Assembly: GCA_011525695.1 (NCBI GenBank)
Contig: WYBX01000055.1
Location: 1-49,841, forward strand
Origin: Verrucomicrobiia bacterium
GTDB lineage: Bacteria; Verrucomicrobiota; Verrucomicrobiia; Opitutales; Opitutaceae
DNA length: 49,841 nt
Reading direction: 5' to 3'
Notes under the pieces: model-generated
The model's database searches: none
What the model saw: the letters and a program-made list of their open reading frames with translations, nothing else
What the model was told of the DNA's origin: nothing
Shown: positions 35,473 to 43,569 of the stretch, piece after piece
How the letters are laid out: the number at the start of each line of letters is the position of its first letter
How positions within the stretch are numbered: position 1 is the first letter of the stretch
Program-made: the position numbers and the translations under genes

Positions 35473-37607
35473 TTCTGGAGTCCAACCGTGTCTACGCCGT
35501 TGGCCTGGAGGTTGGCCCCGGTCAGCGTTTGCGTATCCTTCATGCCGAGGAGACCTGCATCTACGGCATCAGTGTGGATACGGATCATCCGGAGCCGCTT
35601 CGGATCGACTCAACGGCTGCATCGTTGATGCGCTGGGAGCCGACGGCGGACCCGTGGGCCGGCTTGCGGGCCACCCACGACGCCGAAATCGCACAGACGC
35701 ACCGCGACATCCGGGACCGCGCCAACAAGGGACTGGAACTTCTTCTTTCCCTCGCGCGCGAAGATTCGCCACCCGGCTGCCGCGCTCAACTTCGACTGCT
35801 TGATCCGAATCACCGCTATCGGTTGATCCATGCTGCGGCCCAGCAAGTGATCGTCCCTATCAACTCGATGCGGCGTTGGCTCAATCGCTACTGGGTTCGC
35901 GGCATGTGCAGGAACGCATTGCTGCCCGATGTCATCTCCATGTCTGGAGCAGGTATGACTCGGTCCGTCCCCGCGGCGGCCTGTGACTCCCGCGGCAACC
36001 CCCTTGATCCTAATTTTTACAAAAAGCCCGGCCGCGCCCCCGGGAACGGCCAGAGGATTGGAACGAGGATGACCGAACCGGTCAGGGGGAGCATCGAAAC
36101 GCTTGGTCGTCGGCTTTATCTCCAGCACCCCAAGAACAGCGTGCGCGACACCTATGCCAAGTGGAAGGACGCGGAGAAGTCCATCGCACCCAGCAGGTAT
36201 CCCACCCCTCAGGCCTTCTATTCCATCCTCGTTAAGGACCCTGTTATCGCGGCTGCGATCAAGAGCCGCGGTCTGGTGGGCCGCAAACCAAGTATCGGCG
36301 CTGCCGAATCGGAGGCCATGCACGCGCGGGTTCCGGGGCCGGGGTTTTGCTACCAGGGTGATTCCACACCGTTGCCCCGAATCAGGGTGCAGGGTCAGCA
36401 GGCTACCCTGTATTTTGCGTCTGATACCTACACCAGCGCGATCGTCGGCTACTATTGCTACCACGGAAACCCAAGTGCCAACGCCCACTCGCGCTGTCTG
36501 GCCCACGCCGCCTCAGAAAAGCCGTCCTACTGTAAGCAGTTTGGTATCACTATCACTGACGACGAATGGCCGATGCAGGTCGTTCCCGAGGCCTGGGTCG
36601 CGGACCGCGGCGAGATGATCGGCCCGATCGCGGACTACTTGGTCAGCTCGTTCCACATCAACCTGCAGAACACGCCCGCGTATTCGCCGCAGTTGAAGGC
36701 CGACGTGGAGGCCTCTTTCGGCGGGCTTCTCCGTGGCCTCATCAGCAAGCTTGACGATCATGTGCAGCCCCGGCCGGGACGCCGCTATGGGGACACCATC
36801 GACCTGACCATGCATGAACTCCACGTGCTGATTATCCGGTTCGTGCTCGCATACAACTCCCGCAAGCTCCGCCGAGTTCCGACCCCCAGCCAAATGACTC
36901 GGGAGGTCTGGATGACGCCCCTTAGCCTCTGGAACAAAGAAAAGGACCGCCTCCTGGGGGAGGGACGCAGCTTCACTCGCGAAGAACTGCTCCTCGCCAA
37001 GTCTAAGCGCGCCGAGGCGATGCTCACGGAGTCTGGCTTAACCTTCCAAGGCCTCACTTACGTTTGCCGTGAAAACGGGGTTGAGGCCCTGCAGGCCCTG
37101 TTGGGCCAAAGGAGTAAGAGGGTCTACATCCAATACGTGGAGGACTCAACGGACCAGGTGCTCATCCAGCGGAAGCAACTCCGTCGCATCGGAGCGGCTA
37201 CGGTCGGGCCTCTCCATGAGTATGTCGATTGTATGTTGGACAGCCGCGACGCGGCGTGGGCCGGCTACACCTTCCCGGCTTTCCTGGAAGCGTATCGGAA
37301 GCACACCGAGGCAACTCAGGACCTTTATGAGTATCACGACGAGCGGCGGGCGGCCCTGAGCAGTGGCATCGCGGATCAGAAGGCAGGGAATCTTGCGACT
37401 CCTGCGGCACCGCCATCGCGCGACATCCCCGATGTTGCTTCGTCAGATGGCACCGTGACCATCCCCGCCCCTGAGTCGCGGACTCCCGACCCGGAAGTGG
37501 TGATGCGATCTAGCGACCGTCCCGAATCAAGCACCCCACCCGCCCTTGCGGGACCCACCTTCAGCGCGCTCCGCCGCGCACGTGATCGGCGGAACAATCC
37601 TTCCTAA
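35469..37607 (+). CDS. tnsB: TnsB-like DDE transposase
   Basis: 712 residues, a typical TnsB length. N-terminal DNA-binding region with a helix-turn-helix-like segment (QQVIVPINSMRRWLNRYWVR, ~125-144). RNase-H-fold core: D298 (CYQGDSTPLP), D379 (AWVADRGEM) and E414 (SPQLKADVEASFG). A Mu-type C-terminal barrel follows (LTESGLTFQGLTYVCRENGV). A Pro/Ser-rich tail (~650-712) could contact TnsC. It should bind the TACGCTCGGTT sites and join 3' ends to target. Starts in an ATGA overlap with tnsA; its TAA overlaps the tnsC ATG by one base. Confidence 0.93.
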   Translation: MILESNRVYAVGLEVGPGQRLRILHAEETCIYGISVDTDHPEPLRIDSTAASLMRWEPTADPWAGLRATHDAEIAQTHRDIRDRANKGLELLLSLAREDSPPGCRAQLRLLDPNHRYRLIHAAAQQVIVPINSMRRWLNRYWVRGMCRNALLPDVISMSGAGMTRSVPAAACDSRGNPLDPNFYKKPGRAPGNGQRIGTRMTEPVRGSIETLGRRLYLQHPKNSVRDTYAKWKDAEKSIAPSRYPTPQAFYSILVKDPVIAAAIKSRGLVGRKPSIGAAESEAMHARVPGPGFCYQGDSTPLPRIRVQGQQATLYFASDTYTSAIVGYYCYHGNPSANAHSRCLAHAASEKPSYCKQFGITITDDEWPMQVVPEAWVADRGEMIGPIADYLVSSFHINLQNTPAYSPQLKADVEASFGGLLRGLISKLDDHVQPRPGRRYGDTIDLTMHELHVLIIRFVLAYNSRKLRRVPTPSQMTREVWMTPLSLWNKEKDRLLGEGRSFTREELLLAKSKRAEAMLTESGLTFQGLTYVCRENGVEALQALLGQRSKRVYIQYVEDSTDQVLIQRKQLRRIGAATVGPLHEYVDCMLDSRDAAWAGYTFPAFLEAYRKHTEATQDLYEYHDERRAALSSGIADQKAGNLATPAAPPSRDIPDVASSDGTVTIPAPESRTPDPEVVMRSSDRPESSTPPALAGPTFSALRRARDRRNNPS

Positions 37608-39082
37608 TGAGCCCTGACTACAAATACCCTCCGGGGGCGCGGCACGTGTCTGCCATCTACTCGACCAATCTTGGCGCGTATGAGAACAACCCTCTCATCG
37701 CCGCGCTCCAACCTTCGTGGGATGCCGAACAGATTGCCGGATCCATGACTTGGTGGCCGAATCATGATGCTTCGTGCCACGCTCTTACTCCGAGCATCCG
37801 GGCCGAGATGCTGATGGAGCTGCAGGACGGGTTCGAGACCTTGCCCCAACATGTCGCCATCATGTCAGCTATCCTGGGCGCCATGCGACGGTGCTGCTTC
37901 GGGCGAGAGGCATACGTTCACGGCCATACTGAGAGTATCCTGGCCCGAGCCGTCGCCCCGGAAGGCCAGCACTGCAACGGCGTCCGGATTGCTGGCACGT
38001 CGAACTCCATGCTGATCCACGGCCTGCCGGGCACGGGCAAGTCCTCACTGATGATGCGTATGAGCGCCCTTCTGCCGCAACTCATCGACCACACCGAGTT
38101 CCAGGGGAAGCCCTGGCCGTGTCGCCAAGTGACGTTCCTTCGTGTGGCCGTGCAACAGAACTGGACGGACAAGGCGCTGGCCCAAGCCATCCTTGAAGAG
38201 TTCGACCGGGTCGCGGGCACCAATTACACCGAGCGACTCAACGCCAAGGGCAACGCCTCGGGGTATGCTTACCTGATGAAGTTCGGCCTCGCAGCCAACA
38301 ACCACGGCTTGGGGATGCTGATTCTCGACGAGGTCCAGCTTCTGAAGAGCAATACCACCCTCCTCAACTTCGTGCTGAACTTCTCAACGACGAACAACGT
38401 CTTGTTGGTCTTGGTGGGCACACCATCGTCGGTGGAAATCATGCGCGAGGACCCCCGGTTCATGCGCCGGGCTGAGACCGTGTTTGACCCGGAGCTGAAG
38501 CGTTTCGAGTTCCCGGCAATCAGCGCAGCCCAATACGATGCCATGCTGCTGGACCCGATGGCCGAAGCGGATCTCTGGACGTGGTTCGTGCAGGCGTTCT
38601 GGCCCCGCCAGTTCACGGCGAAACCTGTGGCTCTGACCCACGCGCTCAGCCTCCTCTTGCATCACTTGAGCGCGGGCATCACCCACTACGCCGTAAGCAT
38701 CTTTATCACCGCCCAACTGCTTCGGATCGGCACCGAAAAGGACTATCTGGATGAGGATGCGCTGAAGGAAGCGTATGTCGTGAGCTGCAGCACCTCGATG
38801 GAGTATCTCGAAGACCTGCGCAAAAGTCGGTGGGAAAGGCTCAAGAAGTATGCCGACTTCAGCCACGTTTCGTTCCACGAGATTGCGCAGCAGGCCGCAG
38901 CGAAGCGCCAGGCCAAGGTGGAAAAGGAAACTCGGGATAAGCTGGCCATGGCGCGGCGGGAGGCGGAGCAATCCAAGCGCAAGCGCCAGCTCAACGACGG
39001 CCAGAAGCCCGATGCTAAGCCGGCGCCGAAGCCGGTTGGTGATGATGATCTCCCTCGGGCAACTAGAACCGACTTTCTGTGA
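37607..39082 (+). CDS. tnsC: TnsC-like AAA+ transposition regulator
   Basis: 491 residues. Walker A GLPGTGKSS (~139-147), Walker B LGMLILDEVQ (~235-244), sensor-1-like VLLVLVGTPSSVE (Thr in place of Asn). An N-terminal ~130-residue extension and a Lys/Glu-rich C-terminal tail (~430-491; AKRQAKVEKETRDKLAMARR) bracket the ATPase. TnsC couples target recognition by TniQ to TnsAB. It overlaps tnsB by one base at its start and tniQ2 by GTGA at its end. Confidence 0.92.
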   Translation: MSPDYKYPPGARHVSAIYSTNLGAYENNPLIAALQPSWDAEQIAGSMTWWPNHDASCHALTPSIRAEMLMELQDGFETLPQHVAIMSAILGAMRRCCFGREAYVHGHTESILARAVAPEGQHCNGVRIAGTSNSMLIHGLPGTGKSSLMMRMSALLPQLIDHTEFQGKPWPCRQVTFLRVAVQQNWTDKALAQAILEEFDRVAGTNYTERLNAKGNASGYAYLMKFGLAANNHGLGMLILDEVQLLKSNTTLLNFVLNFSTTNNVLLVLVGTPSSVEIMREDPRFMRRAETVFDPELKRFEFPAISAAQYDAMLLDPMAEADLWTWFVQAFWPRQFTAKPVALTHALSLLLHHLSAGITHYAVSIFITAQLLRIGTEKDYLDEDALKEAYVVSCSTSMEYLEDLRKSRWERLKKYADFSHVSFHEIAQQAAAKRQAKVEKETRDKLAMARREAEQSKRKRQLNDGQKPDAKPAPKPVGDDDLPRATRTDFL

Positions 39083-39966
39083 TCGGGTCCTTCCCGAAAC
39101 CAATCCCCGGCGAGACGTTCGAGAGCCTGGTCGCTAGGTTGTCGAAGAGGATCACGGCCGACGGTAAGCCTCTCCGCGGGCGGCACTATTCCGGTGTGTG
39201 CGCACGAGGCCGCTTCTCTCCTGGGATGCTGGTCTCACATCTCGCCGTGCCCAATTGGCTCCCCCTCGATCGCTTGCTTGAAGAGAATACGCCTCTGCCG
39301 GTTATCCGGCCATACCTCGACGTTGAGGATTGCGAACGCATCACCAAGCAACTCACCGCCGCACAACGGTCGATCACCATAACGAGGACGTTGTCCCAAC
39401 TTCCTCGCTTCTGCCCGGAGTGCCGGACCACAGAGCTAGAGGGGCTGGCGGAGGTTGGCTGGCAGGTGTTGCATCAGTTCAAATGGATTTGGCGATGTCA
39501 GGCACACCAGATTCCGCTGTGGCAAATGCCCGCTGGCCAGAAGTCAGTGGCGACTGAGATCGACACGGGCTGCGTCAACCGCGCCGACTTCGAGACGCTC
39601 AAGGCGGTCGAGCGCGACACCGTATGGTTGATGGGGGCACAGGTGCCAGCGCTCGGCCGACTCCGCTGGCGGGAGTATCACCGCCAACAGATCACGAGGC
39701 GATTCGGGGTCCAGCCCCCCTATGCAAGCCGCGACTTGTATTCCCTCGCGCACGAAATCCCACCAAAGGCGCGTGCTTGGCTACAGCTACCTATGGTCTC
39801 CTACATGGACAACTGGCTGCTCAAGGCGGTGCGGCACCCACAAGGCACTACTGACCCACTGCTCCATCTCGCGACCTTACGAATCTGTGGCGTCAGGGCC
39901 TGTGAGGCCGTGCTGACGCTCTCCGGCAACACCAACGATCACCCTCAAACCGCCATGCCATCATGA
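39079..39966 (+). CDS. tniQ: TniQ-family target-selection protein 2
   Basis: 295 residues from GTG 39079, in a GTGA overlap with tnsC. TniQ N-terminus: FPKPIPGETFESLVARLSKR. Zinc cluster RFCPECRTTELEGLAEVGWQ (Cys ~112/115) with IWRCQAHQIPLW (Cys ~140, His ~143). A helical C-terminus (TRRFGVQPPYASRDLYSLAH) follows. Being cotranscribed with tnsABC, it is the default target selector; the separate TniQ1 at 25396 may use another target. It ends in an ATGA overlap with the phosphatase gene. Confidence 0.87.
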   Translation: MIGSFPKPIPGETFESLVARLSKRITADGKPLRGRHYSGVCARGRFSPGMLVSHLAVPNWLPLDRLLEENTPLPVIRPYLDVEDCERITKQLTAAQRSITITRTLSQLPRFCPECRTTELEGLAEVGWQVLHQFKWIWRCQAHQIPLWQMPAGQKSVATEIDTGCVNRADFETLKAVERDTVWLMGAQVPALGRLRWREYHRQQITRRFGVQPPYASRDLYSLAHEIPPKARAWLQLPMVSYMDNWLLKAVRHPQGTTDPLLHLATLRICGVRACEAVLTLSGNTNDHPQTAMPS

Positions 39967-40739
39967 CCCGCACCCTCATAGTCCCAGACATCCACAATGC
40001 TACCGATCGGGCAGAGGAGATCATCTCTGCCCACGGACGTGGATGCGATCTAATCGTTCTACTCGGGGATTATTTTGACGATTACGACGACACGCCGGCA
40101 GACGCCGAGCGCGTCGCACGGTGGCTGGTAAAATCGGTCAAAGACCCCCGGCGGCGCCACGTCGTCGGCAATCACGACCTACCATACCTGTGCGACGAGT
40201 TAGCTGTGCAAATCTATATGTGCCCAGGTTGGTCACTCGAAAAACAGGCCGTCGTCAGCCCGATCCTCCATGACTTGGACTTGCAGCTGATTCATACCGC
40301 CGTCGCCCATGAGGGATGGCTCATCAGTCACGCGGGATTTCACACCTCCCATCTCCACGGCCGCACCACCGATCAACTACTTAGTCATTGCCGAGATAAA
40401 CTGGCAGACGCCGTTCGCGGGAAATTCGACCCCATCTTCGCACCGAGTCGTGCTCGCGGTTTTGGCCGCCTCATTGGAGGCGTAACCTGGCTAGACTGGT
40501 CGCGAGAATTCGAGCCAGTCGACGGCTGGCATCAAATTGTAGGTCACTCGCCCGCTCGAAGCGTTCGCGCTCTGTTCACTTCGGAGGCATCCTCTGGAAG
40601 TTGGGATTTCAGGAATGAACCGGTCGCGGCCGAGGTCCGTGATCGCACCGGTTACACGTCGATGAACTGGTGTGTTGATACGGGACTCAAGTGCGTCTGC
40701 ATCGTCGAAGGAAACACGTTCGACATCGTCTGGGTGTAG
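39963..40739 (+). CDS. Calcineurin-like metallophosphatase in the tns operon
   Basis: 258 residues. The dinuclear metal-binding set of the calcineurin-like superfamily is complete: D9-x-H11 (IVPDIHNATD), D36 (LLGDYFDD), N70-H71 (VVGNHDLP), His ~123 (LISHAGFH) and a late GHS motif (QIVGHSPA). The arrangement resembles PPP-type protein or nucleotide phosphatases more than nucleases such as Mre11. It is the fifth gene of the tnsABC-tniQ operon, locked in by ATGA, and is not a usual component of Tn7-like transposition modules. Possible roles are host signalling, nucleotide-signal removal, or transposition control; the substrate is unknown. Confidence 0.85.
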   Translation: MTRTLIVPDIHNATDRAEEIISAHGRGCDLIVLLGDYFDDYDDTPADAERVARWLVKSVKDPRRRHVVGNHDLPYLCDELAVQIYMCPGWSLEKQAVVSPILHDLDLQLIHTAVAHEGWLISHAGFHTSHLHGRTTDQLLSHCRDKLADAVRGKFDPIFAPSRARGFGRLIGGVTWLDWSREFEPVDGWHQIVGHSPARSVRALFTSEASSGSWDFRNEPVAAEVRDRTGYTSMNWCVDTGLKCVCIVEGNTFDIVWV

Positions 40740-40954
40740 GCCCGCCAGGCGATAGCCTTAGGTGGCCCAAACTGAATCGCAGATGAGGCATGCCGCGAAA
40801 TCCGCGCCCGTCCTGCCGGATGCTGGGAACCGAGCGTAATTTTTGATTAGGGCCCCGCGACAGAACCGAGCGTAATTTTACATTACACTCGTCACGCCCT
40901 CGGTCTCAGAGGGGGATGAGTCAGGCCTCAGAACCGAGCGTATTGTTTGATCCA
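40740..40954. repeat. Right transposon end: three spaced TnsB-type sites
   Basis: The complement of TACGCTCGGTT occurs at 40828-40838, 40864-40874 and 40932-40942, spaced 36 and 68 bp, ending in ...TTTGATCCA at 40954. The wide spacing resembles the left end of Tn7. The first ~85 bases after the phosphatase stop contain no gene, CRISPR-like repeat or clear terminator. Confidence 0.8.
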
Positions 40955-40959
40955 ATGGA
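40955..40959. repeat. 5-bp target-site duplication, right copy (ATGGA)
   Basis: ATGGA directly follows the terminal TCCA and matches 25244-25248 exactly. Confidence 0.8.
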
Positions 40960-41332
40960 TTGGCGGATTGATTTCTATTTTAACCGCAGATGGCGCAGAG
41001 AACGCGGATAAAGGCAGGAACGCCCCGGACCATCCGCGAAATCTGGGAAATCCACGGTTAAAAGTGGCTCGGAAACTCCCCGGAGTCTGCCCGCGAATAA
41101 ACGCGAATTCCCGCGAATCCAAACGCCTGCCTTTCAAGAGCAGTGAATCGGTGAGTCGGTCGTCGGTGAATCGGTTATGGCAGCGATTCAATGCTTCAAT
41201 CCTTGGCCACGAAGAGCACGAAAATGATGGGCCCGTCGCACACCTCGCGCGCCTATAGGCGCCCGGGTGATCTGGGTGCCAACCCAGACTTTTTGTGCTT
41301 TTTGTGGCAAAACAAACGCGTTCCGCCCGTGC
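40960..41332. repeat. Gene-free cluster of short dispersed repeats
   Basis: 373 bases without a supported gene. Visible blocks: 'ttaaccgcagatggcgcagag' (40980 onward); 'cgaaatctgggaaatccacgg'; 'cgcgaataaacgcgaattcccgcgaatcc' (41091 onward); two versions of GGTGA(G/A)TCGGT; and facing copies of a CCAC-GAAGAGCACGAAAA unit (41207-41226) and its complement (41288-41311). Between these lies a perfect GCGCCTATAGGCGC palindrome (41249-41262) and a CTGGGT/ACCCAG hairpin. Such blocks are typical of dispersed repeats in related genomes. The right transposon flank is this cluster. Confidence 0.55.
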
Positions 41333-42241
41333 TCAGAGCCCGAACGCCGCATCCATCTGGGCCGAAACGCTTCTGAGTTCTGCACGATCGCCGCCCGTCA
41401 CCTCGGCCGCCAGCCAGCCGTGATAGTTGATCTCATGCAGCGCCTTCCGCACATCGGCGTAATCGATGTCGCCCTCGCCGATCGGCGTGAACTTGTTCAG
41501 GGCCCGGGAGAATCCCTTCACGTCCAGCTTCAGGACCCGCCGGCCCAGCTGCCGGATCCAGTCGCCCATGCTCCCGTATTTCCAGTGGTTGCCGATGTCG
41601 AACTGCATGCCCACCCAGGGCGAGGCGAACTCATCGACATACCGCACGAACTTTTCCGCCGTCTGATCCGCGCCGCCGTCGTGATCATACAGGAACTGGT
41701 TCCAGACATTCTCGATCACGATCGCAACCCCCAGCTCCGCCGCCAGCGGAATCGCCTGCCGGATGTTCTCGACCGAGCGGCGCCAGATTTCGCGCTCCGG
41801 TCCATCCTCCCCCTTGCCCGCCACCAGCAGCACGCTGTGTCCACCCACCGCCCTCGTGAACCGGAGCGCCGACCGCAAGTCCTCCAGCGCCTGCGCCCGC
41901 GTCGCGGGATCCGGGCTCGTGTGGCGCACCTTCCAGTGGGAGGCACAGACCGTGCCGTCGACGACCAACCCGGACGCCGCAATCGCCTGCACCGTCTCCG
42001 CCACGTCGAGCCCCGGCGCCGTCGGTTCAATCCCCAAAAAACCCGCCGCCTTCGCGATCCTGAACTTCTCGAGCAGGCTGACGTCGGCCTTCACCATCCC
42101 GAGCTTGAGCGATTTCAGCAACCGGCCGGCCATGGGATTCGAAACGGCCGGGGCCGCGCGAAGCTGACGTGGACCGGCGACCAGCGCACCGGCGGCAAGC
42201 AGCGAACCCTGTTGAATAAAGCGGCGGCGGGAGGAATTCAT
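41333..42241 (-). CDS. Tat-exported sugar-phosphate isomerase/epimerase-like protein
   Basis: 302 residues. Twin-arginine signal MNSSRRRFIQQGSLLAAGAL, then a xylose-isomerase-like TIM barrel (AP endonuclease 2 family): FLGIEPTAPGLDVAETVQAI; GVAIVIENVWNQFLYDH; FASPWVGMQFDIGNHWKYGS; IGEGDIDYADVRKALHEINY; GWLAAEVTG. The metal-binding Glu/Asp/His set is present (E in IENV, D and H in FDIGNH, E in AAEV). It may act on sugars or inositols in the periplasm; the substrate is unknown. Such Tat-exported members are common in Verrucomicrobiota and Planctomycetota. A 163-bp gap (42242-42404) separates it from the next gene on the same strand. Confidence 0.88.
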   Translation of the reverse strand: MNSSRRRFIQQGSLLAAGALVAGPRQLRAAPAVSNPMAGRLLKSLKLGMVKADVSLLEKFRIAKAAGFLGIEPTAPGLDVAETVQAIAASGLVVDGTVCASHWKVRHTSPDPATRAQALEDLRSALRFTRAVGGHSVLLVAGKGEDGPEREIWRRSVENIRQAIPLAAELGVAIVIENVWNQFLYDHDGGADQTAEKFVRYVDEFASPWVGMQFDIGNHWKYGSMGDWIRQLGRRVLKLDVKGFSRALNKFTPIGEGDIDYADVRKALHEINYHGWLAAEVTGGDRAELRSVSAQMDAAFGL

Positions 42242-42404
42242 GGGGAAGTTCGAGGAAGAATCGGCCAGGCACGTTTGGACGAAGTACCAGGGACCAGCCT
42301 GGAGATTTCATCAACCGGAGAGATCACACGAGAATACACGTTCTGGACAGCTTCATTCATCGGGTATGAGCATTCGAATGCCAATCCACCTGGCTTCATC
42401 CGGG

Positions 42405-43451
42405 CTACTCCCCCAGCACCCAGCCGAAGATCAACGGCGCCACGATCGTCGCATCGCTCTCGATCACGAACTTTGGCGTGTCACGGCCCAGCTTTCCCCA
42501 GGTGATCTTTTCGTTCGGGACTGCGCCGGAATAGCTCCCAAAGCTCGTGGTCGAATCGCTGATCTGGCAGAAATAACCCCAGAGCGGCACCTCCGGCTGC
42601 TCCAGGTCCTGATGCAGCATCGGCACGACGCAGATCGGGAAATCGCCCGCAATCCCGCCGCCAATCTGGAAGAATCCGATCGACCCCTCGCCATTGCGCA
42701 GCCGCCGCGCGGACCGGGTGTAATAGTCCGCCAGCAGGATCATGTATTCGATCCCGGACCTTACCGTGTGCACCTGCTTCACCTCCCGCCGGATGACCGC
42801 CGCCGCATACATGTTGCCCAGGGTCGAATCCTCCCAGCCCGGCACCAAGAGCGGCAGGTTCTTTTCCGCCGCGGCCAACACCCAGGAATGCCGCGGATCA
42901 ATCTGATAGCTGCACTTCAACTTCCCGCTGCGCAGCACGCGGTACATGAATTCATGCGGGAAATAGCGCTGGCCGGCACGGTCGGCGGCCACCCATTCCT
43001 CCAGCACCGCATCCTCGATCCGACGCATCGCCTCCTGCTCCGGGATGCAGGTGTCGGTGACCCGGTTCATGTGCCGTTCGAGCAACGCCTGTTCATCGTC
43101 GGTCGTCAGCTGCCGGTAATGGGGGACGCGTTCGTAATGGTCGTGCGCCACCAGGTTGAAGACATCCTCCTCGAGGTTCGCGCCGGTGCAGACGATGGCG
43201 TGAATCTTGTCCCGGCGGATCATCTCCGCCAGCGAAAGCCCGAGCTCGGCGGTGGACATGGCGCCGGCGAGGGTAACCAGCATCCGGCCGCCAGCTGCGA
43301 GGTGAGCCTCATAGCCTTTCGCAGCATCGAGCACCGCCGCCGCGTTGAAATGGCGATAGTGCCTCGCGAGGAACCGCGAGACGGCCCCCTTTTTCGCGGC
43401 CAGCGCCGCATTGATGTCCTCGGGGCGTTTCGCCCGGCGTTTCGTTTTCAT
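42405..43451 (-). CDS. Deoxyhypusine-synthase-like protein
   Basis: 348 residues from ATG 43451; the frame stays open upstream but that part is antisense to the EamA gene. Family motifs: LAGAMSTAELGLSLAEMIRR, IVCTGANLEEDVFNLVAHDH, IGGGIAGDFPICVVPML, and the active-site Lys region ITWGKLGRDTP (K320). The last corresponds to the WGK lysine of human deoxyhypusine synthase, so the spermidine-derived imine chemistry should be possible. Bacteria lack eIF5A; bacterial homologues are thought to make homospermidine or related polyamines. No other polyamine gene is adjacent. Substrate remains uncertain. Confidence 0.88.
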   Translation of the reverse strand: MKTKRRAKRPEDINAALAAKKGAVSRFLARHYRHFNAAAVLDAAKGYEAHLAAGGRMLVTLAGAMSTAELGLSLAEMIRRDKIHAIVCTGANLEEDVFNLVAHDHYERVPHYRQLTTDDEQALLERHMNRVTDTCIPEQEAMRRIEDAVLEEWVAADRAGQRYFPHEFMYRVLRSGKLKCSYQIDPRHSWVLAAAEKNLPLLVPGWEDSTLGNMYAAAVIRREVKQVHTVRSGIEYMILLADYYTRSARRLRNGEGSIGFFQIGGGIAGDFPICVVPMLHQDLEQPEVPLWGYFCQISDSTTSFGSYSGAVPNEKITWGKLGRDTPKFVIESDATIVAPLIFGWVLGE

Positions 43452-43569
43452 GATGGGGCCACCGTGGGGCAGTGTCGCAGCAGGAAAAGCCCAAAGTTCG
43501 CCCCGCGGTTCCGCTGCCGTCGAGGCTTGCGTAAAACCCGCTTGCGCCCGACTCGGGTTTTGACGGCCA

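Larger units (their letters stand above)
25249..40954. mobile_element. Tn7-like transposon, 15.7 kb, apparently intact
   Basis: Bounded by 25-bp inverted repeats, TGGA(G/T)CAAACAATACGCTC then GGTTCT, with 24 of 25 matches (25249-25273; complement of 40930-40954). The element begins TG and ends CA and is flanked by a perfect 5-bp duplication ATGGA. Internal copies of the TnsB-site-like core TACGCTCGGTT occur four times at the left (25261, 25280, 25299, 25324) and three times at the right (complement at 40828, 40864, 40932). Contents: tniQ1; cargo (DUF4209-like, STAND-NTPase/nuclease, HEPN-like, HTH); and the operon tnsA-tnsB-tnsC-tniQ2-phosphatase. No cas gene, CRISPR array or integrase is present. 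The matching duplication and open transposition genes suggest recent, possibly active insertion. Confidence 0.9.

Noticed and set aside
40740..40860. Non-coding RNA or attachment site after the phosphatase gene
   Set aside because: No stable hairpin with a T-run, tRNA-like fold or repeat array was visible before the first end motif.
25254..40949. Shorter transposon boundary at CAAACAATACG on both sides
   Set aside because: The perfect match starts here, but the flanking bases then give no target duplication. Extending by five bases to TGGA(G/T) gives TG...CA ends and an exact 5-bp duplication.
25249..40954. CRISPR-associated transposon (CAST)
   Set aside because: Two TniQ proteins invite this idea, but no Cas12k, Cascade or Cas6-like gene, no repeat-spacer array and no tracrRNA-like region was seen inside the element; the only repeats are the end motifs.
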